Assembly (NCBI GenBank): GCA_041915365.1
Contig: JAYSBP010000002.1
Span: 1 to 64,000, forward strand
Direction: 5' to 3'
DNA: 64,000 nt
Origin: UBA6016 sp041915365
GTDB taxonomy: Bacteria; Campylobacterota; Campylobacteria; Campylobacterales; UBA6016
The notes under the pieces are model-generated. The model had not been told where the DNA came from. It saw nothing but the letters and a program-made list of their open reading frames with translations, and searched no databases. Positions 15,538-25,404 of this stretch are shown here, in pieces. Made by a program: the position numbers and the translations under genes. Numbering within the stretch: position 1 is the stretch's first letter; each line of letters begins with the position of its first letter.

Positions 15538-17338
15538 AAACCTACCAGACACTCCCGGTATTTACCAGTTTTTTAACGCCCAGGGTAAGCTACTCTATGT
15601 CGGCAAAGCAAAAAGTCTCAAAAATAGAGTAAAAAGCTATTTTCGATTCTCCCCGTCCCTCTCTCCAGCTCCAAATTTAGGAGTGCGAATATACAAAATG
15701 ATAGAAGAGGCTGTAAACTTGGAGTATATAGTCCTCAATTCAGAGAGCGACGCACTCGTGCTTGAAAACTCGCTAATCAAACAGCTAAAACCAAAATACA
15801 ATATCTTACTCCGTGACGACAAGACATACCCGTATATTTTTATCGACCTCGAAGAGAAATATCCAAGATTTGAAATAACAAGAAAAATACTAAAAAGCAA
15901 AACCGTAAAATATTTTGGCCCCTTTGTATCAGGCTCAAGAGAGCTGTTAAACGCCCTATATGAAAATTTTATGCTTATACAAAAAGCCTCTTGCCTGAAA
16001 GGGAAAAAAGCGTGTCTTTTTTATCAGATAGGCAGATGTCCAGCCCCTTGTGAATTCGATGTAGATACTGCTATGTACCGCAAGAGTGTAGACGATGCAA
16101 TGTCCGCCGTCAATGACGCAAAAGGGTTAATCAAAAAGCTAGAAGCTAAGATGTTCGCTCTCTCTGAGGATTTTCGTTTTGAAGAGGCTGCAAAACTAAG
16201 AGATAGCATATCGGCAATCAAGGCTATAGCGGTAACAAGCGAAGTGGATTTGGCAAAAAACGATGCTTTTGACCTTTTTGCTCTTGCAAAATCAAAAAAT
16301 GCAGCATGTATTGTTAGGTTTTTTGTACGTGACGGCAAACTTGTCTCTTCATCTCATAGCTTTGTGGCAATATCAGAGGAGAGCGGCACAGAGGTGGACT
16401 CACAAATATACTCTCAAGCGCTTTTGGAGTTTTACAACAAAGAGCATCCGATAGTGGCTCCGACGATATACACTCTACATGATTTTGATGGCAAAGAGGC
16501 GATAGAGGAGCTAATATCTCAAAAAATAGAGAAAAAAGTCAAAATCTCAACTCCAAAGAAAAAAGAGCATCAAAACATAGCGGCAATAGCGCTAAAAAAT
16601 GGCTTTGAGCTACTACGTCAAAGAGGCGAAGGCGGGCATTTGCAAACACTTTTTCAAATAAAAGAGCTTTTACGTCTCGATAATGCCCCAAGTAGAATAG
16701 AGACTTTCGATAACTCGCACTTATTTGGCTCATCCCCAGTAGCATCAATGGTAGTATGGGATGACGGCTGGAAAAAAGAGGAGTATAGACATTATAACCT
16801 GGAGGCGACGAGTGAGCACGAACAGATGAGAGAGGCTCTAACGAGAAGGGCTCTTAGCTTTGACAAAAATCCGCCTCCGGATATGTGGCTTCTTGACGGC
16901 GGCAAAGCAAATCTAAATTTAGCCAAAGATATATTGGCGAGCGCTGGGGTAGATATAGCTGTAGTTGCAATAGCAAAAGAGAAGATAGACGGCAAAGCCC
17001 ATAGGGCAAAAAATAGCGCCAATGACCTAATATACTTATGCAATGAAATCATCAAACTGCCTCCCTCCGATAAAAGATTGCAGTTTTTGCAGAATCTAAG
17101 AGATGAGGCGCATAGATTTGCGGTGACGTTTCACAGAAAACAAAAAGGCAAAAAAGATAAAGAGATAGAGCTTATGAAGCTAAAAGGGATAAAAGAGGCT
17201 AAAATAAAGAGATTGTTGGACTATTTTGGTAGTTTTGAAAAAATCAGAATAGCCACGATGGATGAGTTAGGCCTGGCAATAGGAAAAAAAGACGCTGAAG
17301 CGATATATGATTTTTACAAGGAAGAGCACAATGCCTAA
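15521..17338 (+). CDS. uvrC: Excinuclease ABC subunit C
   Basis: Makes the dual incisions around bulky DNA lesions with UvrB. The GIY-YIG nuclease domain for the 3' cut is at residues 8-90 (GIYQFFN, LLYVGKAKSLKNRV), a Cys-containing linker follows (CLKGKKACLFYQIGRCPAPC), then the UVR helix that binds UvrB (about 195-230), the RNase H-like domain for the 5' cut (IETFDNSHLFGSSPVASMVV) and C-terminal helix-hairpin-helix motifs (LKGIKEAKIKRLL). At 605 residues it is full length. Its end overlaps the start of the histidine kinase by eight bases. Confidence 0.97.
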   Translation: MLQKLKNLPDTPGIYQFFNAQGKLLYVGKAKSLKNRVKSYFRFSPSLSPAPNLGVRIYKMIEEAVNLEYIVLNSESDALVLENSLIKQLKPKYNILLRDDKTYPYIFIDLEEKYPRFEITRKILKSKTVKYFGPFVSGSRELLNALYENFMLIQKASCLKGKKACLFYQIGRCPAPCEFDVDTAMYRKSVDDAMSAVNDAKGLIKKLEAKMFALSEDFRFEEAAKLRDSISAIKAIAVTSEVDLAKNDAFDLFALAKSKNAACIVRFFVRDGKLVSSSHSFVAISEESGTEVDSQIYSQALLEFYNKEHPIVAPTIYTLHDFDGKEAIEELISQKIEKKVKISTPKKKEHQNIAAIALKNGFELLRQRGEGGHLQTLFQIKELLRLDNAPSRIETFDNSHLFGSSPVASMVVWDDGWKKEEYRHYNLEATSEHEQMREALTRRALSFDKNPPPDMWLLDGGKANLNLAKDILASAGVDIAVVAIAKEKIDGKAHRAKNSANDLIYLCNEIIKLPPSDKRLQFLQNLRDEAHRFAVTFHRKQKGKKDKEIELMKLKGIKEAKIKRLLDYFGSFEKIRIATMDELGLAIGKKDAEAIYDFYKEEHNA

Positions 17339-18827
17339 AGCCTTTTTGGAAAAAATACCGAATAAATACGAAATACTATACGGCTTTTTGAAATCAACAA
17401 TTAACGGCGTAATACTCGCCGACGCCACAAAGTTCGATATGCCTATTTTGTATGCCAATGATGCTTTCAGCAATATATCCGGATATGCGAGAGATGAACT
17501 GATAGGCAAAGGAGCTAGATTCTTAGGTGGGCAAGAGACGGACAAAGCAAAAATCGAATACATAGATGATAAAATTCAAAATCTACAAGAGATAGATACA
17601 GAGCTTACCTTTCATATGAAAGACGGCACTCCGTTTTTGTGTAACCTCATAGCAACCCCGATATTTGACGAAAATGAACAAATAAGATACTACATAATAA
17701 TATTTAGAAATATCTCGTACAAAGAAGAGATAAAAAGTCTGCACAGCGCACTCGACGAGGAACTCAAACTCTCTATGGAGTACAAAGAGGCTATAGACGA
17801 AGCATCAATAGTAAGCAAAACAAATGCAAAGGGGATTATCACGCACGTAAATGACGCTTTTTGCGATATTTCACAGTATAAAAGAGAGGAATTGATAGGT
17901 AAAAACCACAATATCATAAGGCATCCAGACAGCCCAAGAGAACATTTCGCAGAACTTTGGGAGACCATACTATCCAAAAAAGTATGGAGAGGGACGGTAA
18001 AAAACAAAAAGAAAGACGGCTCAGCATATTATGTGAACGCAACAATCAAACCCATACTTAATACTAAAGGCGAAATAGTAGAGTTCATATCAATAAGACA
18101 TGATATAACGGAGCAAATACTGGCCAAAGAGGCTGCGCAAAAAGCACTTGAATCAAAAAGCTCATTTTTTGCAAAAGCATCACACGAACTACGAACTCCA
18201 CTTAATGCCATTATAAACTTCTCTGAGATGATTATAGATGAGTTCGACGATATGTTTGGCGACGACGATATAAAAATACAAAATAGAGACTTTTTAAGAA
18301 GAATAGAAAAAAATTCAAAGCATCTGTTGTCGCTCATCAATGACTTACTTGATATCTCAAAGCTAGAAAGAAAGGGGCTACCACTTGCAAACGTCGATGT
18401 CCATAAGGTAATAAACGACGCAGTTGACGCCTGCATACTTGCCGCAAAAAAGAAAAACCTTGAACTACGTATATGTAGCGAGCTTGAGGAATTTACTATA
18501 TTTGCGCACGAAAGAACCCTGCTCCAAGTTATTTTAAATCTCCTATCGAATGCTATTAAATTCACAAATAGCGGATACATAGAGCTATGTTGTCTTCGTC
18601 AAAAAGAAGATCTTCTTATAACTGTTACGGATACAGGGCGCGGAATACCTAAAGAAAAAATCGATAAGATATTTGAGGCCTTTGAGCAAAGCCAAGACGG
18701 TGACGAGGGAACTGGCCTTGGGCTGAAGCTTGTAAAAGACATGTGTGAAGCAATGAATATAGAAATTAGCGTAGAGAGCGAAGAAGGGGTTGGAACCACC
18801 TTTTCACTTTCCACCCCAAAGGTATAA
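17331..18827 (+). CDS. Hybrid-free sensor histidine kinase with two PAS domains
   Basis: Cytoplasmic two-component kinase of about 498 residues (start ATG at 17331 after AGGAAGAG; no membrane helix). PAS 1 (about 20-125) has the shape of a LOV domain (YANDAFSNISGYARDELIGK) but where LOV has NCRFLQ it reads GARFLGG, so the flavin-adduct Cys is absent. PAS 2 (about 145-265) has NHNIIRHPDSP, typical of redox or aerotaxis PAS domains. The HisKA helix carries the phospho-accepting His in KASHELRTPLN; the ATPase has NLLSNAIKF, DTGRGIP and GTGLGL. The response regulator follows two bases downstream, so they form a pair. The signal is unknown. Confidence 0.92.
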   Translation: MPKAFLEKIPNKYEILYGFLKSTINGVILADATKFDMPILYANDAFSNISGYARDELIGKGARFLGGQETDKAKIEYIDDKIQNLQEIDTELTFHMKDGTPFLCNLIATPIFDENEQIRYYIIIFRNISYKEEIKSLHSALDEELKLSMEYKEAIDEASIVSKTNAKGIITHVNDAFCDISQYKREELIGKNHNIIRHPDSPREHFAELWETILSKKVWRGTVKNKKKDGSAYYVNATIKPILNTKGEIVEFISIRHDITEQILAKEAAQKALESKSSFFAKASHELRTPLNAIINFSEMIIDEFDDMFGDDDIKIQNRDFLRRIEKNSKHLLSLINDLLDISKLERKGLPLANVDVHKVINDAVDACILAAKKKNLELRICSELEEFTIFAHERTLLQVILNLLSNAIKFTNSGYIELCCLRQKEDLLITVTDTGRGIPKEKIDKIFEAFEQSQDGDEGTGLGLKLVKDMCEAMNIEISVESEEGVGTTFSLSTPKV

Positions 18828-18829
18828 GA

Positions 18830-20188
18830 ATGGCAAACGAAATTAGCATACTAATAACGGATGACATAGAAGACAATAGGTTAATCTTAAAAAATATCTG
18901 CAAAAAACTAAAAGATGTCAGAGTACTGGAGGCCGTAAACGGCCTTGAAGCAACACAAATCGTAGAGAATGAAGATATCGACATCGTGCTCATGGATGTC
19001 ATGATGCCCGTTATGGATGGATTCGAGGCAACCAAGATAATAAAAGAGATGGATACACCTCCGTATCTACTGATAATAACGGCTGTTAGCGACAAAGAAA
19101 CCGAGGATAAATTTATTAAGCTAGGCATCGATGGATACGTTAGAAAGCCTGTAGATAAAGAAGCCATAAAATCAAAACTTGAAGGTTTAATTAGCTCCTG
19201 TCTTGTCAAAAAAGGGGCAAAAACTGGTATGTCGGCGAAAAAACCGATATCAAAACAAGCCGGCAAATGTAGAAACTTCAAAACATACTTCTACATAAGT
19301 GACGAGGAAGATGCCATGAGTCTGGGTCTTTGGCTAACAGATTTAAAGAGCAAAAACGATGCTGGAATAACGTTTGAATTTGAAGACGATTTGGCAGCAG
19401 TATACAAACTGTGCAAAAGTTGTATCAAGGTAAATTCCCCTTTAACGGTAATAGTTGAAGAAGATTTTGAAAACGCATATCTAACCTTCATTCCGTCAAA
19501 CTCGATAGATTGCATGGAAATTAACGATATGCTATCGGCCTCAGTCAAAAAAAATCTTTTGTGCGAAACGACGCTCATATACCTAACGATAAAAATGGGT
19601 AATGAATCTAAGATGAATTTTGCCGAACCGCTAAAGCCAAATGCAGAGCCAAAAGAGAAAATAACAGTAAGCGAAGAGGATGTGGAGCTATTAAGGCGTT
19701 CGCATACAGATAAAATATCGGCCAGACAATTCGTGGCTGATTTTGCAGAGACAGGTTCTATGGATGAGATATATGACCTCAAGGACATTGAGGAAAAATG
19801 GAAAGAACTTAATAGCGACCTATCGAGCAGCAACACAAAAGAAGCGCTAATATCCCTAATAGACGGCGCCATAGATGAATACTCAAGAGTCATAAATAGA
19901 ATATATGAATTTTCGGCTATAGGGTATGCCCTATCCTCATTGTGTGCATTTTTGCGAAGTATAGAAGAGGAGAGAGTGCCTACGGTGAGCCAAAAACTAT
20001 CTATGTTACTTGGATTGGTACTTGATGATTTGGTTAGCTGGAGAAATAATATTTTTGTTATTCAAGAGACAGCCGACATACACTATCTTGATAGCTCACT
20101 CCTTAGCTCTTGCATGCAAATAGATGCTCTTATTAGCGAAAAAGTGGCTGCGGCAGACGATGACGACGACGATTTGGAGCTATTCTAA
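18830..20188 (+). CDS. Response regulator with uncharacterised C-terminal output region
   Basis: The receiver domain fills residues 1-120: acidic pair DD11-12, phospho-acceptor D56 in IVLMDVMMPVMDG, and Lys in GYVRKPVD. After a short linker (KKGAKTGMSAKKPISKQAGK) come about 300 residues I do not recognise: an alpha/beta part (about 145-245) and a helical part (about 270-435) that could be a histidine-phosphotransfer-like bundle, though no HxxK-type phospho-His motif is evident. The C-terminus ends in a run of seven acidic residues. No DNA-binding or GGDEF/EAL domain is seen, so output is probably by protein contact. Partner of the kinase just upstream. Confidence 0.8.
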   Translation: MANEISILITDDIEDNRLILKNICKKLKDVRVLEAVNGLEATQIVENEDIDIVLMDVMMPVMDGFEATKIIKEMDTPPYLLIITAVSDKETEDKFIKLGIDGYVRKPVDKEAIKSKLEGLISSCLVKKGAKTGMSAKKPISKQAGKCRNFKTYFYISDEEDAMSLGLWLTDLKSKNDAGITFEFEDDLAAVYKLCKSCIKVNSPLTVIVEEDFENAYLTFIPSNSIDCMEINDMLSASVKKNLLCETTLIYLTIKMGNESKMNFAEPLKPNAEPKEKITVSEEDVELLRRSHTDKISARQFVADFAETGSMDEIYDLKDIEEKWKELNSDLSSSNTKEALISLIDGAIDEYSRVINRIYEFSAIGYALSSLCAFLRSIEEERVPTVSQKLSMLLGLVLDDLVSWRNNIFVIQETADIHYLDSSLLSSCMQIDALISEKVAAADDDDDDLELF

Positions 20189-20265
20189 CAACCCATTGGA
20201 TAATAAAATCTTCTTATAATTATAATTTTTTGGTAAAATTTTATAAAAATTTTGGAGGTTTTATA

Positions 20266-20478
20266 ATGTGTATAGAAAGAGTTCATAGACTTATGATGGC
20301 AACTTTGCTAACGGTATCTTTGTTTTTATTTTTTGCTGGATACGAGATTTTTACTTTTGCGATTCAATGCTTTATGATTGCCATGCTAACCATTTGGGCT
20401 ATTTTTGATTTTTGCCCAGCCATGAAAATACTCTCAAAGTTTTTGAAGCCTTGTGGCGAAAAGAAGAACTGCTGCTAA
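20266..20478 (+). CDS. DUF2892-like small membrane protein
   Basis: A 70-residue protein with two hydrophobic segments (about 12-30 and 33-50) and a Cys-rich end (PCGEKKNCC). The start MCIERVHRLM, preceded at seven bases by GGAGG, and the pattern FDFCPAMKIL match DUF2892 (YgaP-like) proteins, which carry IERxxR...FCPxxxIL and are often found with sulfur or rhodanese functions. Role unknown. A terminator follows. Confidence 0.65.
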   Translation: MCIERVHRLMMATLLTVSLFLFFAGYEIFTFAIQCFMIAMLTIWAIFDFCPAMKILSKFLKPCGEKKNCC

Positions 20479-20491
20479 TCAGCAATTAAAA

Positions 20492-20510
20492 GAGCGGGAG
20501 CCGCCCGCTC
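20492..20510. terminator. Bidirectional terminator between convergent genes
   Basis: GAGCGGG-AGCCG-CCCGCTC forms a perfect 7-bp stem between two genes that converge on it; A/T-rich sequence flanks both sides. Confidence 0.8.
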
Positions 20511-20525
20511 AAAATATAAAAAGCA

Positions 20526-20729
20526 CTAGCCTTGAACGTTTATATTTACGCCAAGTCCAGTCGACTGTGCCGCAAGCTCAGAAGACTTCTTCTTGTCGCT
20601 TGTCTCTTGAGTTTGAGTATTAGCACTCTCCAGCGCTTTTGATGCTTGCATCTCCTGAACTTCCCTGCTTTTTTTCATCGCCTCGATAGCATTTATACCA
20701 GTCGATGTAGAACCGCTTACGCCTTCCAT
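20526..20729 (-). CDS. Small conserved-looking protein of unknown function
   Basis: A 67-residue, polar, Ser/Thr/Gln-rich protein with one predicted helix (INAIEAMKKSREVQEMQASKAL) and no signal peptide. GGAG eight bases upstream of the ATG supports translation. The pattern of a Gly/Ser-rich start, a helix with MKKS..VQE, then a loose tail ending in NINV resembles small motility-associated proteins (YjfB-like) of this phylum, but the likeness is weak and I do not assign a function. It is a single gene between two terminators or gaps. Confidence 0.5.
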   Translation of the reverse strand: MEGVSGSTSTGINAIEAMKKSREVQEMQASKALESANTQTQETSDKKKSSELAAQSTGLGVNINVQG

Positions 20730-20788
20730 TTGAGACTCCTTTTTGAATGTCTTTTCATAAGATTATATCGTACAGACGTAAAAAATAT

Positions 20789-21598
20789 TTATATTTTGCG
20801 TAACATAATTGTTGCACTTATTATGTCGTTTTGGATTGCCTTTTTTAGCTCTTCAATACCGTCAAAATACTTGTTCCCTCGTATTCTACTAACAAAAGTT
20901 ATCCACACTTTGCCAGTCACATCAACGTCACAAAAATCATCTAGTATGTGGGTCTCAACGGCAAAATTCCCATCTGTAGAGAGTCTGTGTCCAACAAAAG
21001 TTACGGAGTGATAAATCTTGCCGTTACATTCCGTTAGCGTCGCATAAACTCCCTCTTTTGGCAAAATATACGATTTTACGTCAAGGTTTATGGTGGGAAC
21101 TAACTTTTGTGCGCCTATGCCCTGACCTTTGATTTGATTTGCACATATCTCATATCTTCTGCCAAGAAATGCGGTAGTCTTCGCAATGTCACCATCCACC
21201 AAAAGCGCCCTAATAAGCTTTGAATGAACCCCTTTGCCGTCTATCTTTAGTTCCGGCACAATAACTGTTTCACCCCAAAATAGCGCTTTTAACTCTTTGG
21301 TTCCGGCACTTCTGTTTGCCGCAAATCTGAAGTCGTCGCCGACAACTATTTTTTGCAGTTCCGGAAAATCACTTTTTATCCTAGTCATAAAACTATTGGC
21401 ATCAAGCTCTTTTAGCTCGTCAAGGTCATAGACAAAAACAGGCAAATCGGTATATCTAGCAATATCAGACGGCATCGTAAGATTGGATTTTTTGGTATCA
21501 ACAAGAAGTATTCCCCCTTCTTCTCCGAGCTTTTTAAAAAGTTCAAAATGCCCCAGATGTAGCCCATCAAATCTCCCTATAGCAAGAGCCTTTATCAC
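20789..21598 (-). CDS. ribF: Bifunctional riboflavin kinase / FAD synthetase
   Basis: Makes FMN and FAD from riboflavin. The N-terminal adenylyltransferase domain has the HxGH motif as FDGLHLGH at residues about 10-17, and the C-terminal flavokinase domain (about 145-265) has GQGIGAQKLVPTINL and GVYAT. At 269 residues it is a little shorter than the E. coli enzyme (313), as usual in this group. It overlaps tlyA by four bases, and tlyA overlaps ligA by four bases, so the three are coupled. Confidence 0.93.
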   Translation of the reverse strand: MIKALAIGRFDGLHLGHFELFKKLGEEGGILLVDTKKSNLTMPSDIARYTDLPVFVYDLDELKELDANSFMTRIKSDFPELQKIVVGDDFRFAANRSAGTKELKALFWGETVIVPELKIDGKGVHSKLIRALLVDGDIAKTTAFLGRRYEICANQIKGQGIGAQKLVPTINLDVKSYILPKEGVYATLTECNGKIYHSVTFVGHRLSTDGNFAVETHILDDFCDVDVTGKVWITFVSRIRGNKYFDGIEELKKAIQNDIISATIMLRKI

Positions 21599-22308
21599 GC
21601 CACCACCTCACACATAAAAAAATACTCCTGATTACCCTCTTTGCCCGCAAACTTACAAGGCATTTTTGCAAGTATTTTGAGCCCAAGCCTAACCGCCTCA
21701 AGCTCAAAATCAAAAAGAGATTTTTCTATAGCCGCCATATCTGTCACGACGCCTTTTTTGTTTCTTTTGATGTTTTTACCGACCTCAAACTGCGGCTTTA
21801 TTAGGGTAAGTATGTATTTTTTGGAGTGAGCGGCGATTGTCTGGAGTATCTCTCTTGTGCTAATAAAAGCCAAATCTACGACAACCAAATCAAATTTTTG
21901 GTTGTAAGCAAACTTTCTTATATCCGTATTTTCAAAGCTTTGCACCCGCACGTCACCTTTTAAGCTCTCAGCTAACTGCATAGTTCCGACATCCACGGCC
22001 ACAATGTTGCCTGCCCCCTTCTCAAGCAAAACCTCCGTAAAACCGCCAGTGGAAGCCCCTATATCTAGGCAGGCAAAGCCTGAGACATCAAGTGCAAAAT
22101 CCTCAAAAAAACCTTCCAATTTAAGTCCACCTCTGCCGACGTATGTTTTTACTTCGGCTACGCTCACATCCATATTGTCTTCCACTTTGACGGACGGCTT
22201 CATGGTTATTTTGCCATCCACACTCACATAACCGTTTTCTATGAGCCAAAGCGCTTTTTGACGACTAGCCGCCAAACCTTCTGCGGCCAAGTAAGCATCC
22301 AACCTCAA
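21595..22308 (-). CDS. tlyA: TlyA-family rRNA 2'-O-methyltransferase (hemolysin A family)
   Basis: A 237-residue protein with an N-terminal S4 RNA-binding domain (residues 1-60, MRLDAYLAAEGLAASRQKA) and an FtsJ-like methyltransferase domain (about 60-237) with the SAM-binding DIGASTGGFTEVLL and the VVVDLAFIS region. The family 2'-O-methylates cytidines in 16S and, in some bacteria, 23S rRNA, and affects capreomycin susceptibility. The older name hemolysin A is misleading. Overlaps ribF and ligA. Confidence 0.93.
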   Translation of the reverse strand: MRLDAYLAAEGLAASRQKALWLIENGYVSVDGKITMKPSVKVEDNMDVSVAEVKTYVGRGGLKLEGFFEDFALDVSGFACLDIGASTGGFTEVLLEKGAGNIVAVDVGTMQLAESLKGDVRVQSFENTDIRKFAYNQKFDLVVVDLAFISTREILQTIAAHSKKYILTLIKPQFEVGKNIKRNKKGVVTDMAAIEKSLFDFELEAVRLGLKILAKMPCKFAGKEGNQEYFFMCEVVA

Positions 22309-24254
22309 GATAGAGCCTCCATAAGTTCGTTTTCGCTCATTACGGTAGTGCCTAGCGTTTTTGCTTTATCAAGCTTGCTACCAGCGTTTTCGCCACACAC
22401 CAAAATGTCTGTTTTTTTGGTAACGGAGTCAGTTACCTTTGCCCCATGCGCCTCTAAAATATCTTTTATAGCATCTCTAGGTCTTGAAAGAGTGCCGGTG
22501 ATAACAACAATTTTCCCCGTTACAAATGACTCTTTTATATCTTTTTTTATCGGTTGTACCGGCGATAATATCTCGATTAATTTTTTTATATCCTCGGCAT
22601 TTGTAGAGCTAAAATGCAAGAAGCTCTTTACCATCTCAGAACCGAAACCGTCTATTGCGGACACAGCCTCTTCATTTTGATGAAAAGCCGAAAGTCCAAA
22701 ATTTTCACACAATTTTTTTGCCGCAACCTCTCCGATAAGGTCAATTCCCAAAGCCACTATAAAACGCCAGCACTCACACCCTTTTGACGAATCTATGGAC
22801 GCCAAAATATTGCCGATTTTTTTCTCTTTAAAACCTTCTAGCCCATCAAAATCAGACTCTTTTAGCGCATACAAATCAATAAGACTGCAAATAATCCCCT
22901 TATCAAACAACAGCCTTACTATCTGCTCACCAAGCCCATCGATATTTAAAGCTTTTTTGCCTGCGGCATGTATAATGCTCTCGACAACCCGAGACGGACA
23001 CTCAAGGTTTTGACACCTGATAATAGCCTCCTCATCCAAAAGCTCCTTATTGCATACGGGGCAGACCGACGGCTTTTGTATGATTCTTTCACTGCCGTCT
23101 CTAAAATGCGTCAAAGACATAACTACTTTTGGGATAACATCCCCACTTCTTATCACGGTAACCGTATCGCCTATACGAAAATCTTTTCTATGTATCTCAT
23201 CAAAATTGTGGAGCGTAGCCCTAGCCACCACAACACCGTCTATATCTACTGGTTCTAGTTGCGCCACCGGAGTTACTGCCCCCGTTCTGCCGACTTGAAA
23301 TACGACGTCAAGGAGCTTTGTCTGACGCTCGACGGCAGGAAATTTATATGCGGCCGCCCATCTTGGAAATTTGACGGTAAAACCAAGCTCTTCTTGCAAT
23401 GCAAATGAGTTTACTTTAATTACCATACCATCGAGCATCATAGGCAAAGAATCTCTTGCTTCTTTCAAGTCCTCATATGCCTTTAGTATCTCACTCTCAT
23501 CGGCACAAAGGTACGAACGAGGCGGTGACAAAAAATTCTCATTTTTAAAAAACTCGGAAAGCTCTTTTTGCGTTTTTACCGAAAGATCATTTTTGCCGAT
23601 GCCGTAAGGGTAAAAAACAAGCTCTCTTTTGGCTGTAACAGACGGGTCAAGCTGTCTTAGACTTCCAGCTGCGGCATTTCTTGGATTTGCAAATACCGCT
23701 TGATTTTCGGCCATTCTATCAAAGTTTATTTTTTCAAAAGCCTCTTTATAGATAACGACTTCGCCTCTTATCTCACAAAGTCCAACGTGAGATATGGCAA
23801 GTGGAATGCTTTTGATGGTTTTGACATTATTTAGCACCATTTCGCCTTCTACACCATCGCCTCTCGTGATAGCTCGAACCAACAAGCCACCTTCATAAAC
23901 TAGATTTAGACTAGCTCCGTCAAACTTTGGTTCACAAACAAATTGCGCATCGGTAGATGTCTTATGCACACGCCCAATCCAATCGCCCAACTCTTGCTCA
24001 TCAAAAATATCTTCTAACGAGTACATCTGCTCAAGATGTCTTGCCTTTTCAAACTCATCCAACACTACACCGCCAACCCTTTGCGTTGGGCTATTTGGCT
24101 CTATTGTATTTGGATTTTTGGCTTCATAACCCTTGACATCACGGTAAAGCCTATCGTACTCGTCATCCGTCACGAGCGGCGCATCCATCGTATAGTATGC
24201 CATCGCCCATTCGTTTAGCTGTTTTACAGCACCTTTGTATTCTTGTTCGCTCAT
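22305..24254 (-). CDS. ligA: NAD-dependent DNA ligase
   Basis: Seals nicks in replication and repair. The adenylation domain has the active Lys in EPKFDGAS near residue 112; the OB domain, the four-Cys zinc finger (CPVCNKELL, CQNLECPSR), the HhH region (KALNIDGLGEQIV) and a C-terminal BRCT domain (about 575-649, VVITGTLSRPRDAI) follow in the usual order. Length 649 aa is normal. It is first of the coupled ligA-tlyA-ribF set and eight bases downstream of folP. Confidence 0.98.
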   Translation of the reverse strand: MSEQEYKGAVKQLNEWAMAYYTMDAPLVTDDEYDRLYRDVKGYEAKNPNTIEPNSPTQRVGGVVLDEFEKARHLEQMYSLEDIFDEQELGDWIGRVHKTSTDAQFVCEPKFDGASLNLVYEGGLLVRAITRGDGVEGEMVLNNVKTIKSIPLAISHVGLCEIRGEVVIYKEAFEKINFDRMAENQAVFANPRNAAAGSLRQLDPSVTAKRELVFYPYGIGKNDLSVKTQKELSEFFKNENFLSPPRSYLCADESEILKAYEDLKEARDSLPMMLDGMVIKVNSFALQEELGFTVKFPRWAAAYKFPAVERQTKLLDVVFQVGRTGAVTPVAQLEPVDIDGVVVARATLHNFDEIHRKDFRIGDTVTVIRSGDVIPKVVMSLTHFRDGSERIIQKPSVCPVCNKELLDEEAIIRCQNLECPSRVVESIIHAAGKKALNIDGLGEQIVRLLFDKGIICSLIDLYALKESDFDGLEGFKEKKIGNILASIDSSKGCECWRFIVALGIDLIGEVAAKKLCENFGLSAFHQNEEAVSAIDGFGSEMVKSFLHFSSTNAEDIKKLIEILSPVQPIKKDIKESFVTGKIVVITGTLSRPRDAIKDILEAHGAKVTDSVTKKTDILVCGENAGSKLDKAKTLGTTVMSENELMEALS

Positions 24255-24261
24255 CTTTACC

Positions 24262-25404
24262 TCATATACCTGTGTTTTTGAGCGCCTTCCATACTTTCAG
24301 CATTTGCACATGCTCTTCGACATCGTGACATCTAATGATAGTAGCACCCTCATCTAACGCTTTTTGGTGAAGGGCCAGCGTTCCGGCAAGCCTCCCATCT
24401 GGCTCGCTAGGAGAGATGGCATTTATCATACTTTTTCTGCTAGCACCGACCAGTAGCTCTCTACCATGTGTGGCAAAATGTCTTAAGTGCTTTATAAGGG
24501 CTAGATTTTGCTCTAAAAGCTTTGAAAATCCGATACCGGGATCCAAAACGATATTCTTAACGCCAAGCTCACGAGCTGTATTTATTCGCTCCTCAAAATA
24601 TGCATCAAGCTCAAAAAATATATTTTCATAATCAGTGAATGTCTGCATATTTTCAGGTGTTCCTCTCATGTGCATAATCACCAAAGTAGCGTCATATTTG
24701 GCAATTTCCGAGGCTAACTCGATATTTGAAAGCCCCGTTATATCATTGATTATTTTGCATCCCGCTTCAAGCGCCGCTTTCGCTACTCTAGGCTCATATG
24801 TATCTATGCTTATATCTGCTTTTGCATCCAAACTATGCTTTGCAACAAGAGAGAAAATCGGTTCAAGTCTCCTTAGCTCTTCATCAGCCCCTGGATACTT
24901 GCTATCTGGTCGGCTAGATACCGCCCCTATATCTATTATCTGTGCGCCGTCACCCAACATGGCGCAAAACTTATCCACAAAAATTGAGCTATCTATTCGG
25001 CTTGAGCTAAAAAAACTATCGTCATTAATATTTAGCACGCCCATTATCTTTGGTTCATAGCTATTATGCGTGGCAAATCTTTGGAGCTGCGTCGATATTT
25101 TTTTTAGCCCAAAAGGCTGGATGGACTCTTTTTTTATTAGTTTGTCAAGTTGTGCGTCAGTACACAACAGCAAAGCATCACTACTTTCAACACTCATCGC
25201 CGCAACCTCTTTTGATACGGCAAGGTCCGCACCAACAGAGATGGCATCTTGTTTTAGGATGTTTGCCGCCCTAATATCGAGGGAGGGTATAAAAAAATAA
25301 TTAATCGATGATTTTTTTTGAAGTATTTTTGCCCCTGCGCCGTCAACCCCTATTTTTTTTAGGACTTCCGAGACTTTTGTATCTGTCGATAACCTTTGTA
25401 TCAT
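24262..25404 (-). CDS. folP: Dihydropteroate synthase
   Basis: Condenses p-aminobenzoate with the pterin diphosphate in folate synthesis. The TIM-barrel core starts around residue 115 with IMGVLNINDDSFF and has DIGAVSSRPDS and NDITGLSN. About 110 extra residues precede the core, as in Helicobacter and Campylobacter FolP, making 380 rather than about 280. It overlaps holB by four bases. Order lysC-hobA-holB-folP is the conserved Helicobacter order. Confidence 0.95.
   Translation of the reverse strand: MIQRLSTDTKVSEVLKKIGVDGAGAKILQKKSSINYFFIPSLDIRAANILKQDAISVGADLAVSKEVAAMSVESSDALLLCTDAQLDKLIKKESIQPFGLKKISTQLQRFATHNSYEPKIMGVLNINDDSFFSSSRIDSSIFVDKFCAMLGDGAQIIDIGAVSSRPDSKYPGADEELRRLEPIFSLVAKHSLDAKADISIDTYEPRVAKAALEAGCKIINDITGLSNIELASEIAKYDATLVIMHMRGTPENMQTFTDYENIFFELDAYFEERINTARELGVKNIVLDPGIGFSKLLEQNLALIKHLRHFATHGRELLVGASRKSMINAISPSEPDGRLAGTLALHQKALDEGATIIRCHDVEEHVQMLKVWKALKNTGI

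Noticed and set aside
17307..17338. Fusion of UvrC and the histidine kinase
   Set aside because: The overlap is in a different frame and the kinase has its own ribosome site and ATG at 17331.
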